The notes beneath the pieces were generated by a model. It was not told where the DNA came from and did no database searches. It saw only the letters and a program-made list of their open reading frames with translations. A stretch of 64,000 bases of DNA from Ignavibacterium sp. (GTDB lineage: Bacteria > Bacteroidota > Ignavibacteria > Ignavibacteriales > Ignavibacteriaceae), in the NCBI GenBank assembly GCA_018335755.1, contig JAGXRK010000050.1, positions 62,001 to 126,000 of the forward strand, written 5' to 3'. A program made the translations under genes and the position numbers. This document shows positions 11,245 to 23,200 of the stretch, piece by piece (the first letter of the stretch is position 1; each line of letters begins with the position of its first letter).

Positions 11245-11913
11245 TTACACCGGAACGTTTTTAAGTATTAATTCCATTTCAGGAAGCCATAAAGAGTATA
11301 AACCCCACATTAGAAATCCAACAGAAAAAGGAATTGAAATATTGTCATCAGCAATTCCGAATGAAAGATTTTCAACGAACGCACCTACAAATGCGGCGAT
11401 TAAACCAATGATATACTCTGTGCCGTAATACCCGATTTTGGGAGTAAAAAAAATTACTATACTTGCACTAATAAAAAACGCTAAAGTTCCCTCTAAACTT
11501 TTTCTGAGGAATTTAATTTTTCCGAATTTCCTTCCTATCAATGCAGCGCTTGAATCACTGATAATAAGGATAGAAAAGGCTGTAATAAAAATTACTTTGG
11601 GAAAGATTAAAACTCCAAGAAATGCTGCCAGTAGAACATAAGTAGCTCCATTTAAATTTTTCTTTTCGTGGTCAGTTTCATGTTTACGCAGCAGGAACCC
11701 AAAAAACTTATAAAATATTTTTCCAAATACAGGTGAGAGATATCTTCCTAAATCCATTATAAGAGCAACTGCAGTGAGAATACCCAGTATTATTGCAGCA
11801 GTGGCTGTTGGGATAAAATAATAAATAACAGGAATTGAAAGTGAAGTGAGATGAATTAATTTTCTAATTAATTCATCTCTATAGTGAATTGTTCCGTTGT
11901 CAATTTGATTCAT
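11245..11913 (-). CDS. Diacylglycerol/polyprenol (SEC59/DGK1/VTE5-type) kinase family membrane protein
   Basis: [22 protein letters not shown]...[16 protein letters not shown]...[10 protein letters not shown]. Start moved to MNQIDNG (11913) from the track start 11946 to reduce overlap with ftsH. Confidence 0.7.
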   Translation of the reverse strand: MNQIDNGTIHYRDELIRKLIHLTSLSIPVIYYFIPTATAAIILGILTAVALIMDLGRYLSPVFGKIFYKFFGFLLRKHETDHEKKNLNGATYVLLAAFLGVLIFPKVIFITAFSILIISDSSAALIGRKFGKIKFLRKSLEGTLAFFISASIVIFFTPKIGYYGTEYIIGLIAAFVGAFVENLSFGIADDNISIPFSVGFLMWGLYSLWLPEMELILKNVPV

Positions 11914-13957
11914 CTTTAGGAGAAGTCTCTTTTTGCTTGCGTTCATCCATAAGTTTTTTCACATGATCGGGGATTTCAGCATCTTCAGATTTAGCTTCTT
12001 CTTTTTGAAAAGGCGGCAGCGATTCTCCTTTAATTATTGTGTCAATTTCTTCAGCATCCAGAATTTCTCTTTCTAACAATGCTTCGGAAAGTTTGTGAAG
12101 AATATGCATGTTTTCCTTTAAAATAGACTCGGCCCTTTTCATTCCTTTACTTATAATCTTACTTACTTCCTCATCTATATCAATCGCTGTTTTTTCACTG
12201 TAGTCTCTGTGTTTCTGAATTTCTCTGCCCAAAAATATTTCTTCGTCTTTTTTTCCGTAATTAACTGGTCCTAAAGTTTCGCTCATACCCCACTCACATA
12301 CCATTCTACGTGCTAATTCAGAAGCTCTTTGAATATCATTACTTGCACCGGTATTAAATTCATTGAATATTAACATTTCCGCTGCTCTTCCGCCATAAAG
12401 GACTGCAATATTGGCTTCGATATATCCTTTAGAATATGTATGTTTCTCATCAATTGGAAGTGAGGTAGTAACTCCTAAAGCTCTGCCTCTAGGAATAATG
12501 GTTACCTTATGAACAGGATCTGCCTCAGGAATTTTTCTGGCAACTAAAACGTGGCCTATTTCGTGGTAAGCCGTCGTTTTCTTTTCACGCTCTGAAATGA
12601 TCATACTTTTTCTTTCCATACCCATCATAACCTTATCTTTGGCCTCTTCAAAGTCAATCATCTCAACGTTCTTTTTATTTTTTCTTGCAGCGAGCAGGGC
12701 GGCTTCATTAACAAGATTTGCTAGATCTGCACCCGATAGACCGGGTGTACCTTTAGCAAGGACTTCAAGGTTAACTTTATCAGATAAAGGAATGTTCCTG
12801 GTATGAACTTTTAAGATTCCTTCTCTGCCCTTAACGTCGGGGCGATCAACTACAACCTGGCGATCAAATCTTCCGGGTCTTAATAATGCAGGATCAAGAA
12901 CATCGGGTCTGTTTGTTGCAGCAATAATTATAACACCGCTGTTCTGTTCGAAACCATCCATTTCAACAAGCAACTGATTAAGTGTTTGTTCACGTTCATC
13001 GTGACCACCACCCAGTCCGGCTCCTCTGTGTCTTCCAACGGCATCAATTTCGTCAATAAAAATTATGCAAGGTGCATTTTTCTTTCCCTGTTCAAAAAGA
13101 TCGCGTACGCGGCTTGCACCGACACCAACGAACATTTCAACGAAATCAGCACCACTTATTGAAAAGAATGGAACTCCTGCCTCACCCGCAACAGCACGTG
13201 CTAATAAAGTTTTTCCTGTTCCCGGAGGTCCTAAAAGCAACACACCTCGGGGAATTTTGCCTCCAAGCTTCTGGAACTTTGTGGGCTCTTTTAGAAATTC
13301 AATTATCTCCTGTAATTCGATTTTTGCCTCATCGGCACCGGCTACATCTTTGAAAGTTACTTTTTTACCGGATGGACTAATTAGCTTTGCTTTACTTTTT
13401 CCAAAAGAAAAAATACCTCTTGATCCCCCGCCCTGCCCTTGCATTCTGCGCATAATAATTATCCAAATTGCAATTATTAAAATCCACGGCAGGAATCCGA
13501 TTAAATAATTTATCCATTCACTTGATTTCTTTTCAAAAGTATAATCAATTCCCTTTGTTCTCCATATTGCCTCCTGTTCTTTAAGCACAGGTTCAGGAAT
13601 AAATACCGAAATAGCTTGAACATCAACTGGTTTGTTATTTATAGTAACCTTGGTAGCGGCAGTCAGTTCAGCCTGAAAAGTATAATCATTTATTTCGGAT
13701 TTTGTAACAGTGGCGGAAACAATAATTCCCTGCTCGTTAAGTAACCTTTCATATTCACCATAGGGAATTTCAATGAAATTCTCTGTTCCGGTTCTGAATA
13801 CCTGCATAACTATAACTGCGGCAACCACAACTGCACCCCAGCCAAAAACCATTCTTATTATCTTGGACCAGTCAAAATTATCATCAGGACGGTTTGGTCC
13901 GTTATTTTTATTTGGACCCTTCGGCTCTTTTCTATTATTATTTTTATTTTCATCCAT
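11900..13957 (-). CDS. ftsH: ATP-dependent zinc metalloprotease FtsH
   Basis: Walker [14 protein letters not shown], Walker [12 protein letters not shown] region, HEIGH zinc motif, N-terminal TM segments. Confidence 0.97.
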   Translation of the reverse strand: MDENKNNNRKEPKGPNKNNGPNRPDDNFDWSKIIRMVFGWGAVVVAAVIVMQVFRTGTENFIEIPYGEYERLLNEQGIIVSATVTKSEINDYTFQAELTAATKVTINNKPVDVQAISVFIPEPVLKEQEAIWRTKGIDYTFEKKSSEWINYLIGFLPWILIIAIWIIIMRRMQGQGGGSRGIFSFGKSKAKLISPSGKKVTFKDVAGADEAKIELQEIIEFLKEPTKFQKLGGKIPRGVLLLGPPGTGKTLLARAVAGEAGVPFFSISGADFVEMFVGVGASRVRDLFEQGKKNAPCIIFIDEIDAVGRHRGAGLGGGHDEREQTLNQLLVEMDGFEQNSGVIIIAATNRPDVLDPALLRPGRFDRQVVVDRPDVKGREGILKVHTRNIPLSDKVNLEVLAKGTPGLSGADLANLVNEAALLAARKNKKNVEMIDFEEAKDKVMMGMERKSMIISEREKKTTAYHEIGHVLVARKIPEADPVHKVTIIPRGRALGVTTSLPIDEKHTYSKGYIEANIAVLYGGRAAEMLIFNEFNTGASNDIQRASELARRMVCEWGMSETLGPVNYGKKDEEIFLGREIQKHRDYSEKTAIDIDEEVSKIISKGMKRAESILKENMHILHKLSEALLEREILDAEEIDTIIKGESLPPFQKEEAKSEDAEIPDHVKKLMDERKQKETSPKDESN

Positions 13958-13996
13958 ACTAAATAAATAAACCTTATAAATGTATTAAACCAAATT

Positions 13997-14548
13997 TTAT
14001 TTGCTCAAAACGTAGACAGATTTAAGATTACGGTATTTTTGCTCATAATCTAGGCCATATCCGATAACAAATTTACCAGGAATATCAAAGCCAATATAGT
14101 CAATTTTTACGTCATATTTGAGACTCTGAGGCTTCCTGAGAAGTGTTACAACTCTCATACTTGCCGGATTATACTCACTAAAAATATTTTCGATATACTT
14201 AATTGAGAGTCCGGAATCTACAATATCTTCAACAATTATTATTTCCCTCTCGTTCACGTCACAGTTCAATTCTTTAAGAAGTTTAACTTTGCCGGAGGAT
14301 ATTTTTGCATCTCCATAACTCGACAGTTTGAAGAAATCGACCTCACAGTCAACAGTTACATTTTTAAGCAAATCAGACATAAAAATAAATGCGCCGTTAA
14401 GTACTCCAATAAAAACTGGAGTTTTGCCAGCATAGTCATCTGATATCTGCCTGCCCAATTCAGCAATGCGGTTATGAATCTGCTCTTCAGTAAGAAGTAT
14501 CTCAAATTCTTCACCATTAATTATTAACTTTTTATCGGTTTCCAACAT
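13997..14548 (-). CDS. hpt: Hypoxanthine phosphoribosyltransferase
   Basis: PRPP motif IIIVEDIVDSGLSIKYI; FIGVLNGAFIFMSDLLK; located between tilS and ftsH as in many bacteria. Confidence 0.93.
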   Translation of the reverse strand: MLETDKKLIINGEEFEILLTEEQIHNRIAELGRQISDDYAGKTPVFIGVLNGAFIFMSDLLKNVTVDCEVDFFKLSSYGDAKISSGKVKLLKELNCDVNEREIIIVEDIVDSGLSIKYIENIFSEYNPASMRVVTLLRKPQSLKYDVKIDYIGFDIPGKFVIGYGLDYEQKYRNLKSVYVLSK

Positions 14549-15894
14549 AGTTGCAAAACTTTCCTAGTTTTATTAGTAATTCTGTACCGGTTATCAATCC
14601 TTTTTCCAATTAACCAGATTATTTTTGTACCGTTAGCAAGAATAAACTGATTCTGTTTATCTAATGTGTTCATTTTTATATCAATAAGAAAATCCGATAT
14701 TTTTTTTTCTCCTTTCATACCAAGAGGAATAAATCTATCTCCGTTTTTCCACTTTCGTATAGTAAGGTTACCTGATATCTTATCTGCTGAAATGTACTCA
14801 ATATTAGAATCAGAATTCAGTTTAACTGAATCTTTTCTGACTTTTTTTACAGACAGTCTTCCTTCTTTTAATTTTATCGAGCCGGTTGATATTTGATATT
14901 TTTCGTCTTTAACTACAGTGAATCTTCTTATTATAATACTACTTCTGTCTTTTAGTACAATCAGATTATCAGAAAGTTGCAGCTTTACTCCGGATTGTTT
15001 TTTCGTAAGTTCCAAAATCCTCTTTATATCATCAAAGCTAAGAGTTACTTTCCACCTTTCAAAAATCAGTTTCCGTAAAGCTTCACTTACTACTGAATGA
15101 TGATATAAGACTAATGAATCAATATCTATTTTTAATTCAGATTTACCTGATTTTATCGTCTTATTTAGAAAACCGGTAACATGATCATCAATAAATCTTC
15201 GAAAAGTCTTAAAAATAAAAGAAGTGTTAAAAATGGTTTCGTCCAGGGATGGATTAAGTCTTTCTTTTATTGATGGAATTATATGCAGTCTTAAAAAATT
15301 TCTTTCATAATCATCCAATAGGTTCGATTCATCAATTCTAAATGAAACTTTATTTAAGTGCAGGTAATCCAGAATTTCAACTTTGCTTAAACAAAGTACC
15401 GGACGAATAATATTCTCTCTCTTTGCAGGTATACCGCTCATCCCTGTTATACCGGTGCCTTTTATAAGATTAAGTAATACGGTTTCTGTATTATCATCCT
15501 GAATATGTGCGGTAGCAATTTTAGAGTAATTGTGTTTATGAGCAATCGTACTAAGAAACTGATATCGGATTATTCTGCCTGCTTCTTCAACTGATATTTT
15601 ATTTTTAAGCGCATAGGATTTAACATCTTTTTTTTCTAAGAATAATTTAATCCCTGACTGCTCACAAAGCTGTTTACAAAATTTTTCGTCTGCGGAAGCA
15701 TTTTTACCTCTTAATTTATGATTAAGATGAAATGCCGCAAGATCAATATCATATTTATTTTTGAACTTTTTAAGAAAATTAAGAAGAAAAACTGAATCAG
15801 GTCCTCCGCTCAAAGCGACAAGAACTTTATCACCTCTATCAATCAACGATTGTGATTGAATAAACCTGATTACTTTTTCTTCTGTTTTTTTCAC
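14524..15894 (-). CDS. tilS: tRNA(Ile)-lysidine synthetase
   Basis: LVALSGGPDSVFLLNFL PP-loop, ATAHIQDDNTETVLLNLIKGTGITGMSGIP, TilS C-terminal domain KWKNGDRFIPLGMKGEKKISDFLIDIK. Confidence 0.95.
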   Translation of the reverse strand: MKKTEEKVIRFIQSQSLIDRGDKVLVALSGGPDSVFLLNFLKKFKNKYDIDLAAFHLNHKLRGKNASADEKFCKQLCEQSGIKLFLEKKDVKSYALKNKISVEEAGRIIRYQFLSTIAHKHNYSKIATAHIQDDNTETVLLNLIKGTGITGMSGIPAKRENIIRPVLCLSKVEILDYLHLNKVSFRIDESNLLDDYERNFLRLHIIPSIKERLNPSLDETIFNTSFIFKTFRRFIDDHVTGFLNKTIKSGKSELKIDIDSLVLYHHSVVSEALRKLIFERWKVTLSFDDIKRILELTKKQSGVKLQLSDNLIVLKDRSSIIIRRFTVVKDEKYQISTGSIKLKEGRLSVKKVRKDSVKLNSDSNIEYISADKISGNLTIRKWKNGDRFIPLGMKGEKKISDFLIDIKMNTLDKQNQFILANGTKIIWLIGKRIDNRYRITNKTRKVLQLCWKPIKS

Positions 15895-15898
15895 TTAA

Positions 15899-16516
15899 TT
15901 AATTTTTCAATTGAAGTTCGGAAGGATCTTTCCCTTCCATAATTCGTTCAACATATTTACCAAGCACATCGAATTCAAGGTTTACCGTATCACCGATTTT
16001 CTTATCGGCAAAAATTGTTTCCTTCCAGGTGTGAGGAATTATTCCTACCGAAAAGGTATTGTCTTTAAGCTCGGCAACAGTCATACTTACACCGTCAATT
16101 GCTATTGAACCGACATAAATAAGATAATGCCTGAACTCTTCTTTGAATGAAATTGTCATCCAATGGCTATTAGAAAGTTCCTTTGAATCTTCAACTCTTC
16201 CGATTGTATCTATGTGTCCGAGCACAAAATGTCCGCCAAGGCGTGCATCTGCTCTCAGCGGACGCTCAAGATTAACATTTTCATTTTGCTTAAGTACGCC
16301 AAGATTGGTTTTCTTCAGTGTTTCTTCAATTGTGTCAACTGAAAATGAATCCTTTGTTTTTTTTACAACTGTTAAACAGCATCCATTTACAGCAATACTG
16401 CTGCCTATCTCCAGATCATCCATTATTTTTTGTGCTTTTATGGTTAACTGGAATCCGTCACCAGTCGGAATTTTATCTATCAATATTCCTTTTTCTTCAA
16501 CAAGTCCGGTAAACAT
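15899..16516 (-). CDS. ribE: Riboflavin synthase alpha chain
   Basis: MFTGLVEEKG start, GSSIAVNGCCLTV and GSIAIDGVSMTV tandem lumazine-binding repeats, GGHFVLGHID. Confidence 0.96.
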   Translation of the reverse strand: MFTGLVEEKGILIDKIPTGDGFQLTIKAQKIMDDLEIGSSIAVNGCCLTVVKKTKDSFSVDTIEETLKKTNLGVLKQNENVNLERPLRADARLGGHFVLGHIDTIGRVEDSKELSNSHWMTISFKEEFRHYLIYVGSIAIDGVSMTVAELKDNTFSVGIIPHTWKETIFADKKIGDTVNLEFDVLGKYVERIMEGKDPSELQLKN

Positions 16517-16569
16517 TTTTTCTCCGATTGAATTAAAAATTAATTAATGAATTAAAATAACACCACTCA

Positions 16570-17658
16570 CTATAATACATATTCCGCAACAATATCATCA
16601 CCAATGACATCACAACTTTTCAATTTCAGATCAATTGCATCTTTTATGCTGTTTATTCCAATGTCCTGAATAACGGGAACACCTTCACCAATCAGCTTCG
16701 GACTGATAAATACTAAAAGGTCATCAAATAATTTTTGTTTTATGAAGGAAGTAAAAATTTTGCTTCCTCCTTCAACAAGAACCGAAGTGATATTTAGTCT
16801 GGCCAAATCTTTTAACAAAAATTTAAGATCAGCTTTATTATTAACCTGCTTTTTAACGGTAATGATTTTTACACCAAGTTTTTGAAGTTCACCAATCTTC
16901 CGATTTTTCTTAAGTCCGTTTTCACTTATTACAAGAACTGTCCTTTTATCAAAATTCTTCTGAAATAACTTTAGGTTAAGCGGTAAACTAAGTTTGGAAT
17001 CAAGTATTATTCGCCAGGGGTTTCTTCCATCAATATGTCTTACTGTTAATTGGGGATTATCTATCAACGCTGTATTTGCCCCTATGAGAACGGCATCATA
17101 TTTATTTCTTAATGAATGCACGTATTTTCTTGATTCTGATGATGATATCCATTCAGAATTTGAATTCACGTCTGCAATTTTTCCATCAAGAGTTGCTGCA
17201 GCTTTAAGAGTTACATACGGAAGTTTTTTAGAGATAAATTTGAAAAAAAAATTATTTAGTTCAATGCATTCTTTTTCAAGCAGCCCTGCTTTAACCTCTA
17301 TACCGGCATCTTTCATTTTTTTTATGCTCTTACCGTTTACAAGCGGATTTAAATCAAGTGTGCCTATTACAACTCTTTTTATTTTTTCTTTTATTATCCT
17401 GTCAACACAAGGCGGGGTATTCCCATAGTGAGTGCATGGTTCAAGATTAACGTAAAGGGTTGAACCTTCAAGAGTTTCCTGAGCAGAATTGATAGCATTT
17501 ATTTCCGCGTGATCATCACCGTATTTTGCATGAAAACCTGCACCGATTATCTTATTATTTTTAGTTATTACACAGCCAACAAGGGGATTGGGACTGACTT
17601 TTCCAATGCCTCTTTTGGCTAATTCAAGTGTAAGCTGTATATATGATTCATCAGCCAC
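16570..17658 (-). CDS. ribD: Bifunctional diaminohydroxyphosphoribosylaminopyrimidine deaminase / 5-amino-6-(5-phosphoribosylamino)uracil reductase
   Basis: MxLALELAKRGIGKVSPNPLVGCVI, GDDHAEINAI, YVNLEPCTHYGNTPPCVD; reductase domain VTLKAAATLDGKIA. Confidence 0.95.
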   Translation of the reverse strand: MADESYIQLTLELAKRGIGKVSPNPLVGCVITKNNKIIGAGFHAKYGDDHAEINAINSAQETLEGSTLYVNLEPCTHYGNTPPCVDRIIKEKIKRVVIGTLDLNPLVNGKSIKKMKDAGIEVKAGLLEKECIELNNFFFKFISKKLPYVTLKAAATLDGKIADVNSNSEWISSSESRKYVHSLRNKYDAVLIGANTALIDNPQLTVRHIDGRNPWRIILDSKLSLPLNLKLFQKNFDKRTVLVISENGLKKNRKIGELQKLGVKIITVKKQVNNKADLKFLLKDLARLNITSVLVEGGSKIFTSFIKQKLFDDLLVFISPKLIGEGVPVIQDIGINSIKDAIDLKLKSCDVIGDDIVAEYVL

Positions 17659-17669
17659 TAAATATGTCT

Positions 17670-18146
17670 TTAATTAATTTCTAATATTTCAAATTCAAGC
17701 AAACCTGCCGGAGCTTTAACTTTAACTTTCTGACCGGCTTTGGCACCAAGCAAACCCTGTCCTACCGGCGAAGTGACAGATATCTTTCCTGCCTGAAAAT
17801 CAGCTTCTTCCGGTGATACAAGTAAATATTCAACAACCTTTTTTGTCTTTATATTTTTAATTTTTACCTTAGAAAGAATATGTACTTCATCTTCAGGCAT
17901 TCTGGAAGTATCTATTATCCTTACCCGGGAAAGTACATCTTCAAGCTTAGCAATGCGCATTTCAAATAAGCCTTGTTCCTCTTTTGCAGCATCATACTCA
18001 GCATTTTCCGAAAGATCGCCATGAGCACGAGCTTCTGCTATTTTCAGAGCCATTTCTTTACGGCCGTTGGATTTCATTTCTTTAAGATCTTTTTCAAGCT
18101 CAATCAGTCTTTCGCGTGTAAGATAAACAAAGTTTTGACCCGACAT
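17670..18146 (-). CDS. greA: Transcription elongation factor GreA
   Basis: YLTRERLIELEKDLKEMKSNGRKEMALKIAEARAHGDLSENAEYDAAKEEQGLFE...SPVGQGLLGAKAGQKVKVKAPAG. Confidence 0.96.
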   Translation of the reverse strand: MSGQNFVYLTRERLIELEKDLKEMKSNGRKEMALKIAEARAHGDLSENAEYDAAKEEQGLFEMRIAKLEDVLSRVRIIDTSRMPEDEVHILSKVKIKNIKTKKVVEYLLVSPEEADFQAGKISVTSPVGQGLLGAKAGQKVKVKAPAGLLEFEILEIN

Positions 18147-18186
18147 AGTTATAAACTCTTTTTGTTATTGAATGATTTAAAAAAAA

Positions 18187-18220
18187 TTGCCACCGTCCCT
18201 GAAAATCAGGACAGTGGCAA
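18187..18220 (-). terminator. Intrinsic terminator downstream of the M1 peptidase gene, upstream of greA
   Basis: ttgccac-cgtccctg-aaaat-caggacag-tggcaa hairpin followed on the minus strand by an 8-nt U tract (a-tract 18179-18186 on +). Confidence 0.8.
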
Positions 18221-18261
18221 AGCAAAAATAAAAATAACAGATCTAGTTGTCAAGCATAAAG

Positions 18262-20229
18262 CTAACGAATAAGCAGCATCTTTTTAGAATCCGTATAAAT
18301 GCCTGTTGTTAACTTGTAAAAATATATCCCGGAGCTTAATCCTGATGCATTAAACTCAACTTCATAACTTCCTGCTGGTTTGTATTCGTCAACAAGTGTT
18401 GCAATCTCATTACCCAAAACATCATAAACTTTCAAAGTTTGCCAACTGCCTACCGGTGATTGCCAACTGATTTTTGTGCTCGGATTAAATGGGTTCGGGT
18501 AGTTCTGCTCAAGCGAGTAGGAATTAAGACTAACATCACCTTCAACACCGGTAACTATTGAAAGCACTGTTTTAAGTATGTAGTTATTAGGATCGAAACT
18601 GATTGAAGCTGGTTCCCCTTCAATTGCAATTTCAAATGCCTGGTTCTGAGCATTGTTAAAAACAATTACCGTAGTATCTCCGATTGCACGGCTTACCTTT
18701 ATTTGAACCGGCATTGTGAAGTAAGCAGGATTTGAATTAGTCTGCTGATTTATATTCACAGCAAGATTCCAGAGATTTGAGCCTGCATTATACTTGTTCC
18801 ATACAATTGAATAACGCGGATAGCCCTCTCCATAAATCCACTGCTGGAAAAAGTAACCAAGATCAAGTCCTGAAACATTCTCAGCAATAGCCTGAAAATC
18901 TTCTGTAACTGCTACACCATAAGCAACAGAAGGATGATAAGAATAAGTTCGCAAAATATTGAAGAAGGTTTCATCTCCGACAAGACCTCTAAGCATATGA
19001 AGAACCAAAGAAGCTTTCACATAAGTACGTGTGTAATTAAATATTTGCCATACATCTGTGATGTCCTGAATATAAATGGAACCAACAGCATTCTTTGCGC
19101 TATTCATTCTGTTATTTATCGCATTATTGTATGCTGCTGTTCCTTGCACTGCTTCTATGTAAAGAGCTTCAGAGTAAGTAGCGAAACCCTCATTAAGCCA
19201 AATATTTTGCCAGTCTTTGCATGTAATTAAATCACCATACCATTGATGAGCAAGTTCGTGAGCTATAATTCCATCAGACCAGGAACCCATAGATGAAATA
19301 GTCTGATGTTCCATTCCACCACCCCAACCGAATTGTGCGTGTCCATATTTTTCATCTAAGAATGGATATGGGCCAAATTGTTCCTCGAATATTGAGAGCA
19401 TCAGTGAAGTTTTGTCCACCTGCGGTTTCACCTGGGTAAAAGATTCCGGATAAATATAATTCGTAATCGGCATTGAATCAGTTGGTGAGTAATGATAATA
19501 AGTTATGTATTCAGTATAACCGGCAATTGCCAGCGAAATCAGGTATTGTGCAATGGGGTATCCGACTTTCCATTTGTAAGTATGAGTGCCGTCACCATTA
19601 ACAATTACATCCATTAACTTACCGTTTGAAACAGGAATAAGACTTGTGCTGACAGTGATCCAGATATCTGCAGAGTCTGCTTTATCAGCGGGAGTATCTT
19701 TGCAGGGCCACCATTCTTTAGCACCGTAAGGTTCACTTAAAGTCCAGATTGAAGGCTGTCCATTATGAGTATCAAATCTGAAACTAACACCAAACCCGCT
19801 TACAGCTTGCGGTACACCCTGATAATAGACAGCAAGTGAAATGTTTTCACCTTCACTATAAACCCGGTCAAGAGTGATTGTAAGTTTATTCGCTGAATGT
19901 ATAAATGGTCGGGATGAGCCAAAAAGAAGTACGGAATCTACTACAAGATTTGTTGCAAGATCAAGATAAACCGAGCTTGCAGAAACAGTATCAATCTTAG
20001 CATTAACAACAACATTACCAATCAAGTAATTTGGGGTATGAGTCAGCTTTAAATCCAATTTATAATACGTAACATCAATTTTAGAGTCACCCGGATAATT
20101 AACCTGGTTTATTTTCATCAGTGATTGAAACCTTTGAGTTTTAGACTGTGCGCAGGGATGCTCATATTCCTGTGATAAACCTGCTGCGGCAATTAATATT
20201 AAAAATAGAATGGTTGAGACGGTTTTCAT
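18262..20229 (-). CDS. Secreted M1 family aminopeptidase with C-terminal type IX secretion sorting domain
   Basis: GGGMEHQT, HELAHQWYGDLITCKDWQNIWLNEGFATYSE (HExxH-18-E); C-terminal SLEQNYPNPFNPSTKISW...VYDVLGNEIATLVDEYKPAGSYEVEFNASGLSSGIYFYKL. Confidence 0.92.
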   Translation of the reverse strand: MKTVSTILFLILIAAAGLSQEYEHPCAQSKTQRFQSLMKINQVNYPGDSKIDVTYYKLDLKLTHTPNYLIGNVVVNAKIDTVSASSVYLDLATNLVVDSVLLFGSSRPFIHSANKLTITLDRVYSEGENISLAVYYQGVPQAVSGFGVSFRFDTHNGQPSIWTLSEPYGAKEWWPCKDTPADKADSADIWITVSTSLIPVSNGKLMDVIVNGDGTHTYKWKVGYPIAQYLISLAIAGYTEYITYYHYSPTDSMPITNYIYPESFTQVKPQVDKTSLMLSIFEEQFGPYPFLDEKYGHAQFGWGGGMEHQTISSMGSWSDGIIAHELAHQWYGDLITCKDWQNIWLNEGFATYSEALYIEAVQGTAAYNNAINNRMNSAKNAVGSIYIQDITDVWQIFNYTRTYVKASLVLHMLRGLVGDETFFNILRTYSYHPSVAYGVAVTEDFQAIAENVSGLDLGYFFQQWIYGEGYPRYSIVWNKYNAGSNLWNLAVNINQQTNSNPAYFTMPVQIKVSRAIGDTTVIVFNNAQNQAFEIAIEGEPASISFDPNNYILKTVLSIVTGVEGDVSLNSYSLEQNYPNPFNPSTKISWQSPVGSWQTLKVYDVLGNEIATLVDEYKPAGSYEVEFNASGLSSGIYFYKLTTGIYTDSKKMLLIR

Positions 20230-20295
20230 TTTGATTCCTTTACAAAAGATTCAACTTAAAACTATATTATTAACAAATAAAAGCAAACCATTTAT

Positions 20296-23200
20296 TCAGT
20301 TTGCATCGCGTATTCTGCAAATAGATTTAAACTCGCAATAATTACATATTTTACTATCACGATCCTCAAGCTGTGATAATCTGAAATCTCCATCAGCAAT
20401 TTGTTTAACATATTTTTTTATTGAATCGGCAGCAATATTGATAATATTTTCATTCATTAATATTCTTTCTTCATCGTTTATATTTCTCTTAGTTTCAGTG
20501 CTGATCGATTTTCTGCCAAAATCTTTAATGGTAAGTTTAAGGGAATATATTTCAGCAGCTAATGGCTGATACTTCCGGTTAAGTTCAGCTTCAATAAATA
20601 TTTTGGATGCATACATATACAATGGAAGCTGTAGAGATATTCCGCTAAGAAGATCATCCCTGGAAGGCTTTTTACCGCCAAGTTTGTAATCTATAACTTT
20701 AAAAGTTTTTTCATTGGAATTAATATCTATTCTATCAACTTTCCCGCGCACTTTAATTCCACCGAGCTCAAAATCTGCATTGCTGCTTTTCACTGCAAAG
20801 CTTCCGAATTCATATTCATAATACTTAGGGATAAAACCTTCTGAAGAAATTCTTTCAGTTAACAAAAACTGGTATAAGATTGAATTTTCTTTTTTCCCAT
20901 CAATGCCGAATATTTTTTCACGTTCGAAGAATGACGAAGAAAAGGTAAATTTAATTTTATTCACTTTATCTTCGGCAATTTTAAATAATAACTTTTCCGC
21001 CGTTTTAAAATCTTTATCTGAACAATCAGCCAGGGTAATTTCCAGTTTGTTCAACTCACTATAAAATCTATAAAGAATTGAATGGATAAGGCTTCCTATT
21101 TCAAATGCTTCAATATCTTCGGATGGTTCTTCAATAGTTTCTAAAGATAATATCCTGCTAACAAAATAACGGAAAGGACATTTAGCATATTCTTCCAGCT
21201 GCGTGGCGGAATATTCTCTTTCCTTAAATGACAACAGTTTTTCTTCTGCTTCATTACTGATGTTCCCCATAACAAAACCGGTATATACAGATTCCTCAAA
21301 AGGATTTATCTTTCTAAGATTGTCTGTTTTAACAGATTCTTTAAGCTTGATTAAATCTATATAATCTGAAGCAGCCTCAATATCTTCATTGCCTGATAAT
21401 TTCAGTAATTCTTCTTTTGAATATATGAGGTTTCCATAATCAGATTCTGATTTTTCATTTAAACTAAATATTTTTTGAAGGTCGGCAATAAAAGATGATT
21501 CTGTTAATTCCTTGTTTGCAGCTTTAACCGGATAAGTCAGGTACAACCTCTTTTCGGGTACGCATAATGCCTGGTAAAATCTATACCTTTCCTCAAGAAG
21601 ATGTCTGTACTCGTCGCGTTTTTTCCTGTGTTCGCCTGAAAAGAATATTGCCGGCTGATACCGGGTCGGAAATTCACCATCAACCATTCCTCCTAAAAAT
21701 AAATACTTGAACTTCAGGCCTCTTATTTCATTTACAGATGTAACAAGAACTCCTTTGTCGTGTCTTTCTTTAACGTTGTAGAGGGTAAATAATGAAGCGG
21801 TTTTTATCTCGCGTAAGTAAAATGAAAGAGGAAAGGTTTTATGTCTGCCATATTCATCCTGGAGAAGTTCAAACAATTCCGAAACAGTTTCTAATAAAAC
21901 AGTTAAAGCTTTTACATTTTTTTCAACATTCTCAGGTTTATCATTTATTAACTTCTGAGGAAGATTTAATAAATATATGAGTTCAATTAAATTTACCTGA
22001 AAGCTTTTAATAGTCTGCTTCCACTTAAATACTTCTAGAAGAGTAAATATTTTTTTTATATCTGTTGCGGCTTTTTCATACTGCCATTTGGGTAAATAGT
22101 TCGCTTCATCATCGCTGTTATCATCAGCCATCAACTCAATTACATTTTCAATTGAACCAATCCAATTATTATAGCCCGAAACAAGCTTTAAATTTGAAGC
22201 CACAGCAAGAAGATTGGAAAGATCAACTCCATTTATATCAATCCATTTACCACTCAATGCCCTGAAAATGTTTTTGTAGTAGAAATCATTTTCAAGTATT
22301 TCAAGAAAATTGATTAATGCAATAACCGGTGCTGAGTTACTTAAACTGAACCTGTCAGTAAGGTTAAAAGGAATGCCGTAATTTTTAAAGATATCTCTTA
22401 TTAAATATGAATGTTCACTTATAAGGTTAAATACAACACATATTTCATCGGGATTAACTTTTTCATTTACGATAAGGTTTTTAATTTCTTTTGCAATAAT
22501 TTCAATTTCTTTCGAAGGATTTGATGCTGCTATTTTAATTATATCAATATCTGACTCAGGTTTGCGTGTTCTTTTATATGAAAAAAGATTTTCCCTGATG
22601 TTTTTCCTGAAAAGATCAAAACCTGCGAGGGAGCTATCTTCAATTTCACGAAAACTTTTGTCAATCAAATTATTGTAACATTTTTCTAAATGCGCAAAAA
22701 TCTGGCTGTTGTAATTAAAATAGTCAAACACGACATACATTGAAATTCCGTGCAGGTCTGACAGTCGATTGATCAGCTCAATTTCGGGCTGAGAAAACTC
22801 ATCAAAGCCATTAACAATTAGAGAACTAACATCTGCGTTTAAGGAGAAAAATGCTTTCAATAATTCATTTGAGTTTAATTCAATCAAGTACTTGTATATA
22901 TCACCTAGCTCATATGCTGTTAATTCGTTTGTCTTTTTCAGGTAAGATGAGTAGATACCAGCGATGTCTAAGGCTTTGTAGCGTTCTGATCCGGTCAACT
23001 GTTTTGCTTCCCTCCTGATATCCTCCGGCCCAATACCATGCCGCTTATACTCACTTATCACATTTTTAACCAGCTCAAGGGTTCCACGCGGTATTTCTTT
23101 TTTGTAATCACTGAAATACTGAAGCTCAACCTCGCTGAACGATTGATTTAAGAGTACAACAGATGCAGCATCACTTAAAATTTTTGCATTAAAATTTCTT

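Noticed and set aside
11900-11946. 47-bp overlap between ftsH and the kinase-like gene as unusual
   Set aside because: Mostly an artefact of the longest-ORF start; MNQID at 11913 leaves only a 14-bp overlap, common in operons.
13065-13508. 147-aa and 93-aa plus-strand ORFs opposite ftsH
   Set aside because: Antisense shadows of the conserved AAA domain; no independent coding signature.
16143-16547. 134-aa plus-strand ORF opposite ribE
   Set aside because: Antisense to well-supported riboflavin synthase; no SD or family.
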